Source: Saccharomonospora xinjiangensis XJ-54 (GTDB lineage Bacteria; Actinomycetota; Actinomycetes; Mycobacteriales; Pseudonocardiaceae). Taken from it: a stretch of 64,000 nucleotides of DNA. Under the pieces are notes generated by a model. It saw nothing but the letters and a program-made list of their open reading frames with translations. It did no database searches and was not told the DNA's origin. The stretch lies in assembly GCF_000258175.1 (NCBI RefSeq), contig NZ_JH636049.1:1078982-1142981 (forward strand), written 5' to 3'. Position 1 is the stretch's first letter; the number at the start of each line of letters is the position of its first letter. Positions 28,903 to 36,976 of this stretch are shown here, in pieces. The position numbers and the translations under genes were made by a program.

Positions 28903-29838
28903 TCAGGCGAGTTGCGGGGCGACCTCCGACGCGATCAGGTCGAGGTGGTCGAGGTCGGAGAGATCGAGAACCTGGAGGTACAGGCGACTGATTCCGGTCG
29001 CCTCCCTCCACCGGCCGATCGTGTCAACGGCCTCGGCGACGGTGCCCGCGACGCCGTTGGCCCTGAGTTCACCGGCCTCGCGGCCGATGGCGTCCGCCCT
29101 TCTCGACACCTCCGCGTCGTCCCTGCCGACGGCCACCACGAGTGCGGCGGACCGGATGATGTCGCCGCGCGGCCTTCCTGCGGCCTCCGCGGCGGCGTCA
29201 ACGCGCTCGTACTGCGCGCTCGCCGTGGCGATGTCGTTGAAGGGCACGTTGAACTCGTCGGCGTAGCGCGCCGCGAGCTGGGGTGTCCGCTTCCTGCCGG
29301 TGCCGCCGAGGATGACGGGAGGACGCGGGCGCTGGGCAGGCTTGGGCAGGCCGGGCGCCCCGGTGAGCTTGTAGTGGTCGCCGTCGAACGAGAAAGTGGT
29401 GCCCTCCGGGGTCTCCCACAGTCCTGTGATGATCTCCAACTGCTCGCTGTAGCGGTCGAACAGTTCACGGGTCGGCGGGAGGTCGATCCCGTAGGCGGTG
29501 TGCTCGTCGGCATACCACCCCGAGCCGAGGCCGAACTCGATACGACCGCCCGACATCTGATCGACCTGGGCCACGGAGATGGCCAGCACGGACGGATGCC
29601 GGAAGGTCGCCGCGGTGACCAGCGTGCCAAGGCGGATAAGCGAGGTCTCCCGCGCGAGACCGGCCAGGGTGATCCAGGCGTCGGTCGGTCCGGGCAGCCC
29701 GCTGGCCGAACCCATTTTCAGGTAGTGGTCCGACCGGAAGAACGCACCGTACCCCGCGTCCTCGGCTACCCTGGCGACCCGCAGGAGGTCACCGTAGCTC
29801 GCACCCTGCTGCGGCTCCGTGAAGATCCTGAGTTCCAC
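28903..29838 (-). CDS. LLM-class (F420-dependent type) oxidoreductase
   Basis: 311-residue luciferase-like (beta/alpha)8 protein: ELRIFTEPQQGASYGDLLRV at the N-terminus, AFFRSDHYLKM, FGLGSGWYADEHTAYGIDLP (the LLM signature), and PVILGGTGRKRTPQLAARYADEFN. In actinobacteria such proteins usually use F420, sometimes FMN; substrate unknown. GTG 29838 chosen because TACGCT lies 7 bases upstream (leaderless); a longer start overlaps the TetR gene. It sits 19 bases behind the TetR gene and probably shares its control. Confidence 0.88.
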   Translation of the reverse strand: MELRIFTEPQQGASYGDLLRVARVAEDAGYGAFFRSDHYLKMGSASGLPGPTDAWITLAGLARETSLIRLGTLVTAATFRHPSVLAISVAQVDQMSGGRIEFGLGSGWYADEHTAYGIDLPPTRELFDRYSEQLEIITGLWETPEGTTFSFDGDHYKLTGAPGLPKPAQRPRPPVILGGTGRKRTPQLAARYADEFNVPFNDIATASAQYERVDAAAEAAGRPRGDIIRSAALVVAVGRDDAEVSRRADAIGREAGELRANGVAGTVAEAVDTIGRWREATGISRLYLQVLDLSDLDHLDLIASEVAPQLA

Positions 29839-29845
29839 GGGTGCG

Positions 29846-29851
29846 AGCGTA
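29846..29851 (-). promoter_or_regulatory. -10 element of the LLM oxidoreductase gene
   Basis: TACGCT on the minus strand ends 7 bases before GTG 29838, overlapping the region just past the TetR gene, so the oxidoreductase may have its own promoter as well as read-through. Confidence 0.55.
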
Positions 29852-29857
29852 GCGGCC

Positions 29858-30496
29858 TCACGTTCGACGTGAGGCATCTCTCACCTGCTGGAGCAGCGCG
29901 ATCACGACCTGCTCCACCTCGGCGCCGACCCGCTCGGGCTCGGCGGAGCCCGCGATCTCCGTGGCCGCGCTGGACAGCGCGCCGAACAGCAACCGGGACG
30001 TGATATCGACGGGCACGCTCACCAGGTCGCCCGCGTCGATCAGATCCTGAAGGGCGTCCTTGATCAGCCCGAGGCTGTAGCGGTCCTCCGCGTCGCGCCA
30101 GCGTGACCAGCCCATCACCACGGGCGCTTCGTGCAACGCGATCCGCTGGTACGCCGGGTCGAGACAGCTGGAGATGAATTCCCTCAGCCCGGCCAGCGCA
30201 CGCTCCCACGGCGGCCGGTCACCGTGCAGGATCTTCTCCAGCCGCCCTTTGACGTCGGCCTCCACCGCGTCGAACGCGGCTTCGAAGACGGCCTGCTTAC
30301 CGTTGAAGTGGTGGTAGAGCGCGCCCTTCGTGACCCTGGCCCGCCTGGCGATCTCGTCGAGTGACGTCCCCGTGTAGCCCCGCTCCGTGAATAAGGCCAC
30401 AGCACTGTCGATCAGCGCGGTCCGCGTGGATTCGGCGTAGTCGTCCCTGCGCGACCTCGCCGATGTCGTCTGCCGACCAGAGCCCGGTGTCGCCAC
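29858..30496 (-). CDS. TetR-family transcriptional regulator
   Basis: 212 residues. The N-terminal helix-turn-helix is ALFTERGYTGTSLDEIARRA followed by RVTKGALYHHFNGKQAVFEA, followed by a helical ligand-binding domain. GTG 30496 is preferred: TAAGGT lies 7 bases upstream, the leaderless pattern; a GTG at 30502 would add two residues. Three palindromic sites immediately upstream are probable operators, so the gene is likely autoregulated and also controls the divergent gene at 30637 and the LLM oxidoreductase behind it. Ligand unknown. Confidence 0.92.
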   Translation of the reverse strand: MATPGSGRQTTSARSRRDDYAESTRTALIDSAVALFTERGYTGTSLDEIARRARVTKGALYHHFNGKQAVFEAAFDAVEADVKGRLEKILHGDRPPWERALAGLREFISSCLDPAYQRIALHEAPVVMGWSRWRDAEDRYSLGLIKDALQDLIDAGDLVSVPVDITSRLLFGALSSAATEIAGSAEPERVGAEVEQVVIALLQQVRDASRRT

Positions 30497-30503
30497 GTTC
30501 ACG

Positions 30504-30509
30504 ACCTTA
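30504..30509 (-). promoter_or_regulatory. -10 element of the TetR gene
   Basis: TAAGGT on the minus strand ends 7 bases before GTG 30496. Its -35 zone overlaps the first operator. Confidence 0.6.
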
Positions 30510-30527
30510 CGTCGTTCGATTCGGTCA

Positions 30528-30590
30528 CATACCGGTGGTATGGTGATCTCGTCCGCACATACCCAGGGTATGAAGCAAACCCTTGGTATG
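30528..30590. promoter_or_regulatory. three palindromic operators for the TetR regulator
   Basis: CATACCGGTGGTATG (30528-30542) and CATACCCAGGGTATG (30558-30572) are 15-bp palindromes with half-site CATACC. CAAACCCTTGGTATG (30576-30590) is a third copy with one degenerate arm. Centre spacing is 30 and 18 bases. The first overlaps a possible -10 (TATGGT, 30539-30544) of the plus-strand gene and the -35 zone of the TetR gene. Confidence 0.8.
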
Positions 30591-30636
30591 GACGACGTCA
30601 TGGGGAGACACGGCCCGAGAGGGGATCTCGAGACCG

Positions 30637-31215
30637 ATGAGCTGGAGCGATTTCCGCCGACGCCGCGACATCATGGACAGCGCCGTCGCCGAGGCTGTGA
30701 GAGCTGGGAGCACCACCGACGGCCGCATTCCGTTCGACCGGATCGACGGAGCCAGGGATCTCTTCGGCACCGAGGAACAGTTGCTGCTCGCGCTGCACCA
30801 GCGCTGGCACCAAATCCTCACGGGGCACCTTCGCGCCGAGGGTGCCGGACCCGAGGACGTGACAGCCGCACCCGGCCGTGAGAACACCGAGGACAGCGAC
30901 CAAGTCGATGCCGTCTCGCGGGCGTGGCGCCGGGCCGTCTCCCTGAACCGGGACCTGCACGCGGTGGTGAACGCGAACGTCGAGCGGGTTCCCGCGCTGC
31001 GCCTGGCCCAGGATGCGGAACTGCGGCTGCTGGCTGTGACGTCGGGGCTGGCAGCGCCGCACGAACCGGAGGACGAGGTGATCGCCGTCGGAGCTACCCT
31101 CGTCGCCCTCCTCCGGCATCGGGATGTCTCCGGGACGAAGCCGAGCGGGGGCAGCGCGACCAGCGGGGACGGCGCGATCGGTCAGTGGCCGCGCCGCCTC
31201 GCGCCGTCCGCCTGA
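30637..31215 (+). CDS. uncharacterised protein divergent from the TetR gene
   Basis: 192 residues, mostly helical, charged, with no signal or membrane segment. Landmarks: RIDGARDLFGTEEQLLLALH, WHQILTGHL, and AWRRAVSLNRDLHAVVNANV. The C-terminal 35 residues are low-complexity Gly/Ser. I do not recognise a family. ATG 30637 is preceded by AGAGGGG at a long 12-base spacing, so the start is uncertain. Its promoter region carries the three TetR operators, so expression probably depends on that regulator's ligand. Confidence 0.6.
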   Translation: MSWSDFRRRRDIMDSAVAEAVRAGSTTDGRIPFDRIDGARDLFGTEEQLLLALHQRWHQILTGHLRAEGAGPEDVTAAPGRENTEDSDQVDAVSRAWRRAVSLNRDLHAVVNANVERVPALRLAQDAELRLLAVTSGLAAPHEPEDEVIAVGATLVALLRHRDVSGTKPSGGSATSGDGAIGQWPRRLAPSA

Positions 31216-31328
31216 GCGACGCCCCAGCGGCGCAGCACCGCCCTTCGGTCCCTGCGTGCTCACCACCCGGCCGCGCTGCCTGGAGCAGCCGTCGTCCGGC
31301 GTTGTCGAGGTCGCGCCCACCCCGGGCG

Positions 31329-31334
31329 TAGGCT
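31329..31334 (+). promoter_or_regulatory. -10 element of leaderless lipA
   Basis: TAGGCT ends 7 bases before GTG 31342. Confidence 0.7.
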
Positions 31335-31341
31335 GGGGCGC

Positions 31342-32349
31342 GTGACTGTGGTGCCGGAAGGCCGGAAGCTGCTGCGGCTCGAGGTCCGCAACAGCCAGAC
31401 GCCGATCGAGAAAAAGCCGTCGTGGATCAAGACCCGCGCGCGGATGGGACCCGAGTTCACCGAACTCAAGGGCCTAGTTCGCAACGAGGGGCTGCACACC
31501 GTCTGTGAGGAGGCAGGCTGTCCCAACATCTACGAATGCTGGGAGGACCGCGAGGCGACCTTCCTCATCGGCGGCGACCAGTGCACCCGCCGCTGCGACT
31601 TCTGCCAGATCGACACCGGCAAGCCCGCCGACCTCGACCGCGACGAGCCGAGGCGGGTCGCCGAGAGCGTCAGGGCGATGGGCCTTCGCTACTCGACCGT
31701 GACCGGCGTCGCCCGTGACGACCTGCCCGACGGCGGTGCCTGGCTGTACGCCGAGACGGTCAGGCAGATCCACGCGCTGAACCCGGGCACGGGGGTGGAG
31801 CTGCTCATCCCCGACTTCAACGCCGACGACGACCAGCTCGCCGAGGTGTTCTCCGCGGCGCCCGAGGTGCTCGCGCACAACGTCGAGACGGTGCCGCGCA
31901 TCTTCCGCCGGATCAGGCCTGGCTTCCGCTACGAACGGTCGCTGGAGGTGATCCGCCGTGCCCGCGAGGCCGGGCTGGTCACCAAGTCGAACCTGATCCT
32001 CGGCATGGGCGAGACCCCGGAGGAGGTCGAACCCGCGATGCGCGACCTCGTCGAGGCAGGCTGCGAGATCCTCACCATCACGCAGTACCTGCGGCCCTCG
32101 GTGCGCCACCACCCCGTGGACCGCTGGGTGAAGCCGGAAGAGTTCGTCGAGCACACGAAGGCCGCGGAGTCCCTCGGCTTCGCCGGGGTGATGGCAGGCC
32201 CACTGGTGCGCTCGTCGTACCGCGCGGGCAAGCTGTTCGCCCAGACCAAGGCGCACCGGGGCGAGCCGCTGCCCGAGAACCTCCAGCACCTCGCCGCCGC
32301 ATCACCCGCGGCGCAGGAGGCCAGCAGTGTCCTCGCCAGGATGAGCTGA
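31342..32349 (+). CDS. lipA: lipoyl synthase
   Basis: 335-residue radical-SAM enzyme inserting two sulfurs into octanoylated lipoyl domains. The auxiliary cluster cysteines are C55, C60 and C66 ([12 protein letters not shown]), the radical-SAM cysteines C81, C85 and C88 (CTRRCDFC), and the terminal RSSY motif is present in [12 protein letters not shown]. Downstream in pathway of lipB; targets are the E2 domains encoded at 24.5 kb. Leaderless like lipB, so both may be initiated alike. Confidence 0.97.
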   Translation: MTVVPEGRKLLRLEVRNSQTPIEKKPSWIKTRARMGPEFTELKGLVRNEGLHTVCEEAGCPNIYECWEDREATFLIGGDQCTRRCDFCQIDTGKPADLDRDEPRRVAESVRAMGLRYSTVTGVARDDLPDGGAWLYAETVRQIHALNPGTGVELLIPDFNADDDQLAEVFSAAPEVLAHNVETVPRIFRRIRPGFRYERSLEVIRRAREAGLVTKSNLILGMGETPEEVEPAMRDLVEAGCEILTITQYLRPSVRHHPVDRWVKPEEFVEHTKAAESLGFAGVMAGPLVRSSYRAGKLFAQTKAHRGEPLPENLQHLAAASPAAQEASSVLARMS

Positions 32350-32503
32350 CACCCCGCCGGACTCGATGACACCGCCGGTGCTCGACGACGAACTCGGGGA
32401 AATCCCGGAGGCCGGTGAACCAGACGGCGGTTACGGTCGTCCTAACGACGACACTCATCGGCCGCCGGTCGGCGGCGAAAGACCCACTACGCAGGGGAGA
32501 CTC

Positions 32504-33157
32504 GTGGTTACTGAGGTGCTCAACTGGCTGCAGAGCCTGCCGCAACCGGCGTTGGTCGGGGCGACAGGGCTGCTCGTCCTGCTTGAGTGCACCGTCGGCC
32601 TCGGCTTCATCGCACCCGGCGAGTCCGGCTTGCTCATCGCCGCCACGACAGCCACCACGGCTCCCCGGTTCGTGGTTCTCGTGCTGGTCGTCACCGCGTG
32701 TGCCGGTATCGGCGACTCCATCGGCTACGCCATCGGACGCCGTTACGGGCCGCGACTGAGGGAGACGAAGCTCATCCAGCGTTACGGCACCGATGCGTGG
32801 GACAAGGCCACCGCCATCCTGCAACGCAGGGGCGCGTGGGCGGTGTTCTTCGCGCGTTTCCTGCCGGTGGTGCGCACGCTCACCCCCGCCGCGGCGGGAA
32901 CGTCGGGCCTGCCGTACCGGAAGTTCCTCCCAGCTGTCGTCACCGGCGCGTTCGGCTGGGCGACGCTGCACGTCAGCCTTGGCGCCGCGCTGGGTGAGGC
33001 CGCCCGCCACGTCGAGGGCGCCCTCAGCACCGGCGGCATGATCGTGGTTGGCGTGCTCGCCGCCGTCGGTCTGTTCTTCCTCATCCGCTACAAGAAGCGG
33101 AAGGCGGCCGAGGCGCTCAGCTCGGCGGCCAGCAAGACCGTGGACGATCGAGGCTGA
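32504..33157 (+). CDS. DedA-family membrane protein
   Basis: 217 residues with the DedA/SNARE-associated fold: LLECTVGLGFIAPGESGLLI (re-entrant loop with acidic residue), GDSIGYAIGRRYG, and FFARFLPVVRTLTPAAAGTS (the conserved FxRFxPxxR motif). The family is linked to lipid-carrier flipping, including undecaprenyl phosphate. GTG 32504 is preferred, with GGGGAG 4-5 bases before it; an ATG at 32366 would add a disordered 46-residue extension. Convergent with the acyl-CoA dehydrogenase with 9 bases between stops. Confidence 0.88.
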   Translation: MVTEVLNWLQSLPQPALVGATGLLVLLECTVGLGFIAPGESGLLIAATTATTAPRFVVLVLVVTACAGIGDSIGYAIGRRYGPRLRETKLIQRYGTDAWDKATAILQRRGAWAVFFARFLPVVRTLTPAAAGTSGLPYRKFLPAVVTGAFGWATLHVSLGAALGEAARHVEGALSTGGMIVVGVLAAVGLFFLIRYKKRKAAEALSSAASKTVDDRG

Positions 33158-33166
33158 CAGGACCGC

Positions 33167-35098
33167 TCACAACTCGTACCGCCTGGCGAGGTTGGGTTCG
33201 GTGGACGCGCCGGACCGCGACCGCGCGATCCACGGGCCGGTGCCTTCACTCGGGTCGAGGATTCCCGCTTCGAGCCAGGTGATGTCGCCACGCAGTACGG
33301 AACCGGCCAGCTCGCGGTCCTCGTCGTCGGTGTTGGTCCACAGCGCGTCGAACAGCCGCTCGACCCGCAGGCGCGACTGCCTGCAGAACGTGTCGGCGAG
33401 CCGCTCCGCAGTCCTGCCCTGCTCCTCGTCTTCGCCCCGCAGGGCTGCGGCCCGCACACACGTGGCAGCCATGGCGAACAGCTCGGCGCCGATATCGACC
33501 ACCCTGCCGAGGAAACCCTGCCTGCGTTGCAGCCGCGCCTGCCAGCGGGCCATGCCGTAGAACGTGGCCCTGGCGAGTTTGCGGGCCCTGCGCTCGACGA
33601 AGCGCAGGTGCGGGGCGAGCGCGCCGAACTCGCTGAAGGATGCCGGGTTGAGGCCGGCTCCGACCAGAAGGCGCGGCAGCCAGCCTGCGTAGAAGCCGCT
33701 CGCGCCGACGGCGGCCCTTGCCTTCGCCCTCAGATCGGCGTCCTCCTCGGCGAGATCCCCTGCCACCGCGAGATGCGTGTCAACGGCCTCCCGCGCGATG
33801 AGCAGGTGCATGATCTCCGTCGATCCCTCGAAGATGCGGTTGATGCGCAGGTCCCGCAGGAGCTGTTCGGCAGGCACCGCGCGCTCGCCTCTCGCGGCCA
33901 GCGACTCGGCGGTCTCGTAACCCCGCCCGCCACGGATCTGCACGAGATCGTCGGCGACCTGCCAGGCGAGCTCACTCGCCCAGAGCTTGGCGAGTGCCGC
34001 TTCGATGCGGATGTCGTTGCCACCGGCGTCGGCGAGCCGCGAGGTCAGCTCCACCACCGATTCCAGGGCGAAGGCCGTGGCGGCGATGAACGAGACCCGG
34101 GCGGCGATCGCCTCGTGTTCCGCGATCGGCCTGCCCCACTGGACGCGCTCGGCCGACCATTGGCGCGCGATGGACAGTGCCCACTTGGCCGCCCCTGCAC
34201 AGCACGCGGGCACGGAGAGCCTTCCGGTGTTCAGCGTCGCGAGCGCGATCTTCAGTCCCTGTCCTTCGCCACCGATGACGTTCTCCTTGGGCACCCGGAC
34301 CCGGTGGAAACGGGTGACACCGTTCTCGATGCCGCGCAGTCCCATGAACCCGTTGCGCCGCTCCACCGTGATGCCAGGGCTGTCGGCCTCCACGACGAAG
34401 GCCGTCACACCACCGGGATGTCCCTGGCTCTCCGGAACCCGAGCCATCACCACCAGCAACTCGGCGACCACGCCGTTGGTGGTCCACAGCTTCACCCCGT
34501 CGATCTCGTATGCCGCCCCGTCCTCAGTGGGCACCGCGGTGGTGGCGAGGCGTGCGGGGTCGGACCCGACGTCCGGCTCGGTGAGCAGAAAGGCCGACAC
34601 CACACCCGCCGCGCACCTCGGCAGATAAGCGTCCTGCTGCGCGGGCGTTCCGGCCAGCTTGAGCGGTTCGGGAACACCGATGGACTGATGGGCCGACAGC
34701 AGCACCGCGAGCGTGGAGTGCACCGACCCGACGAGCATCAACGCCCTGTTGTACGTGAGCTGGCCGAGACCGAGACCTCCGTGCCGCTCCGGGATCTTGA
34801 TCCCGAAGCAGCCGAGTTCGGCCAGGCCCTTCACGTAGGTGTCCGGGACCCGGCCCTCACGTTCGATCACCGTGGGATCGAGCGTCGCGCAGTACTCCCG
34901 CAGCCGCGACAGGAACGCCTCGCCACGTGCCCGCTCCAGCGGGCTCGCTGCCGGTTCGGGGTGCACGAGATCGAGGCGGAGATGTCCGAGGTACAGCTCC
35001 TTCGCGAACGACGGCTTCTCCCAGCCCTGCCTCGACTCCTCGGCGAGTCGCCGGGACTGCTGCTCCGACACCGTCTGCCGCTGTGGCGTGGAAACCAT
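33167..35098 (-). CDS. acyl-CoA dehydrogenase with C-terminal extension
   Basis: 643 residues. The N-terminal and middle domains are typical (GCFGIKIPERHGGLGLGQLT, SAFLLTEPDVGSDPARL, GLRGIENGVTRFHRVRVP). The catalytic Glu lies in IFEGSTEIMHLLIAREAV. About 150 further residues form a helical C-terminal domain as in very-long-chain/ACAD9-like enzymes. Probably acts on long-chain acyl-CoA in beta-oxidation; electron acceptor would be ETF. ATG 35098 has GAGGAG about 6 bases upstream. No fad partners adjacent. Confidence 0.9.
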   Translation of the reverse strand: MVSTPQRQTVSEQQSRRLAEESRQGWEKPSFAKELYLGHLRLDLVHPEPAASPLERARGEAFLSRLREYCATLDPTVIEREGRVPDTYVKGLAELGCFGIKIPERHGGLGLGQLTYNRALMLVGSVHSTLAVLLSAHQSIGVPEPLKLAGTPAQQDAYLPRCAAGVVSAFLLTEPDVGSDPARLATTAVPTEDGAAYEIDGVKLWTTNGVVAELLVVMARVPESQGHPGGVTAFVVEADSPGITVERRNGFMGLRGIENGVTRFHRVRVPKENVIGGEGQGLKIALATLNTGRLSVPACCAGAAKWALSIARQWSAERVQWGRPIAEHEAIAARVSFIAATAFALESVVELTSRLADAGGNDIRIEAALAKLWASELAWQVADDLVQIRGGRGYETAESLAARGERAVPAEQLLRDLRINRIFEGSTEIMHLLIAREAVDTHLAVAGDLAEEDADLRAKARAAVGASGFYAGWLPRLLVGAGLNPASFSEFGALAPHLRFVERRARKLARATFYGMARWQARLQRRQGFLGRVVDIGAELFAMAATCVRAAALRGEDEEQGRTAERLADTFCRQSRLRVERLFDALWTNTDDEDRELAGSVLRGDITWLEAGILDPSEGTGPWIARSRSGASTEPNLARRYEL

Positions 35099-35475
35099 GG
35101 GGGCTCCTCGGGTCCGTGGTTCCGTGGGTCCGTTCCAGAGCTGGTACCCCCTCCACAAGCCTCCGAACACGGGAGGGGCCGATCCACGGAAGGGGCGCGA
35201 AGAAGGCTGGGCCACCAAAGCCGCCTGCCTGACACAACGCTCGCGGGCTGCCGATCGCCCGCTCGTCACACGGCGGGGCGGGTGGGCCCCGCCCCCTTCC
35301 AGCGGGGCCCACCCGGACCTCGGGAGACCTTCGATGCCGTCCCGGTCGATCCCCCACGGTCGCCGGCCCGGTTACCGAGCCCTGCCGTCGAGCACCAGGT
35401 CTCGCCGAAGGCTGACACAAGAATCACCGATTCGATATCTCTACGCCAGTCGCGTCGGTCAGCGCAGCGCATCGC
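35099..35475. other. intergenic region between the acyl-CoA dehydrogenase and MFS genes
   Basis: About 380 bases without a convincing gene. It holds the promoter and ribosome-binding site of the acyl-CoA dehydrogenase at the left end and one strong hairpin in the middle. Confidence 0.6.
35280..35314 (-). terminator. hairpin downstream of the MFS gene
   Basis: GGGTGGGCCCCGC (35280-35292) pairs perfectly with GCGGGGCCCACCC (35302-35314) around a 9-base loop, about 160 bases past the MFS stop. Confidence 0.65.
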
Positions 35476-36951
35476 TCACTCGAATGGAGTATGAGCACTC
35501 ACTCTTCGCGATTGGTGTGGCGCCCGGCGCGGCCGTCGGCGCGCGTCCACCACGGCCAGCACCAGGGCCAGCACCACGAGCGCCACCGCACTCGCCATCG
35601 CCCAGCGCAGTCCCTCCGGATAGCCGCCGTCCGAGCCGACTCCGGCATGGAACACCGACGCCAACACGGCCACACCGATGGCGGTTCCGATGCGCTGGCC
35701 GGTCTGGAGCGCTCCGCCTGCCACGCCGGCCATGCGCGTCGGCACGCATTCCAATGTCAACGTCGTGTTCGGTGAGATCACCATGCCTCCCCCGAGCCCG
35801 GCGACGAGCAGCGGCAGTGCCACCGCGAACCCGGTCGTCGCGGGAGGCGTCAACGGAGAAATCACCGCCACTGCGGCGAGCCCCACCGCCACGAGGCACA
35901 GCCCGGCCAGTGTCAGCAACCTGCCGAGCCGTGCGACGAGCCTGCCCGCCACAGTCGCCGACACCGCGGCGCCCAGGGCGAACGGCGTCACCACCAATCC
36001 CGACTCCAGCGGTGTGTAGCCGAGGCCTTGCTGGAAGAACAGCGCGAACACCAGCCAGATCCCCGCGAACCCCGCGAAGTACACGGTGCCGATCGCCGCG
36101 CCCGTCGCGAATCCCGGGGTCTCGGTGAAGAGCCGGACGTCCAGCAACGGCGAACCGTCACGCCGCACCAGCCTCCGTTCCCAGACCACGAACGCGACCG
36201 CGAACGCCACGGCGACAAGAGGCATCCACCACAGGGCGCTCACGGCACCGAATCCGCCTTGCCCCCACCGCACGAGCGGGAACAACAGCCCGAGCACGGC
36301 CGCGCCCAGCAGCACCACGCCCACGACGTCGAGCTGCGACCGCAGAGTGCCTGATCGTCGCGGCGCCGCGGGCAGCAGCCGCAGCGCCAGTACGAACGCG
36401 AGCACACCGATCGGGACGTTCACGAAGAACACCCAGCGCCACCCGTTCTCCGCCCCGAACAACGCGATGATCGCCCCGCCGAGCACGGGGCCGACAGCCG
36501 TGGACAACGACACCGTCGTCCCGAACGCTCCGAACGCCCGCCCGCGTTCGGCTCCCCGGAACAGTTCCTGGATGAGCCCGGAATTCTGCGGTGTCAGCAG
36601 ACCCGCCGCCACACCCTGCGACAGCCGTGCGCTCACGAGCATCGACTCATTGACCGCCGCGCCTGCCAGTGCGCTCGTCAGCACGAACGCTGAAAGGGCG
36701 AACAGGAACATTCGCCGCCTGCCCAGCGCATCGCCGAGCCTTCCGCCCGACACCAGCACGAGACCGAACGTCAGTGCATAACCCGACACCACCCACTGCA
36801 CGCCGGACGCCGAGGCACCGAGCCCTCTCTGGATCGAGGGCAGAGCCACGTTCACGATGCTGACGTCGAGCAGGGACATGAACCCGGCCGTCAGCGTGAC
36901 GGCCAGCGCGCGCCAGCGCCGCGGATCGGATTCCCCGGTGTCCGGATGCAC
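35476..36951 (-). CDS. MFS drug-efflux transporter, DHA2 (14-helix) family
   Basis: 491 residues with 14 hydrophobic helices. DHA2 landmarks: SLLDVSIVNVALPSIQRGLG (motif D1), GGRLGDALGRRRMF (motif A), and GAFGTTVSLSTAVGPVLGGA (motif C). Likely proton-coupled export of an antibiotic or biocide. TACCGT ends 6 bases before GTG 36951, so a leaderless start is chosen over the adjacent GTG 36954. It begins 25 bases after the dnaE1 stop on the same strand. Substrate unknown. Confidence 0.9.
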   Translation of the reverse strand: MHPDTGESDPRRWRALAVTLTAGFMSLLDVSIVNVALPSIQRGLGASASGVQWVVSGYALTFGLVLVSGGRLGDALGRRRMFLFALSAFVLTSALAGAAVNESMLVSARLSQGVAAGLLTPQNSGLIQELFRGAERGRAFGAFGTTVSLSTAVGPVLGGAIIALFGAENGWRWVFFVNVPIGVLAFVLALRLLPAAPRRSGTLRSQLDVVGVVLLGAAVLGLLFPLVRWGQGGFGAVSALWWMPLVAVAFAVAFVVWERRLVRRDGSPLLDVRLFTETPGFATGAAIGTVYFAGFAGIWLVFALFFQQGLGYTPLESGLVVTPFALGAAVSATVAGRLVARLGRLLTLAGLCLVAVGLAAVAVISPLTPPATTGFAVALPLLVAGLGGGMVISPNTTLTLECVPTRMAGVAGGALQTGQRIGTAIGVAVLASVFHAGVGSDGGYPEGLRWAMASAVALVVLALVLAVVDARRRPRRAPHQSRRVSAHTPFE

Positions 36952-36957
36952 CACTCC

Positions 36958-36963
36958 ACGGTA
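36958..36963 (-). promoter_or_regulatory. -10 element of the leaderless MFS gene
   Basis: TACCGT on the minus strand, 6 bases before GTG 36951, squeezed between the dnaE1 stop and the MFS start. Confidence 0.6.
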
Positions 36964-36976
36964 GGAAGCGGACGTC

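Noticed and set aside
35099..35475. Possible extra gene between the acyl-CoA dehydrogenase and MFS genes
   Set aside because: Only short overlapping frames with no start context or conserved-looking sequence.
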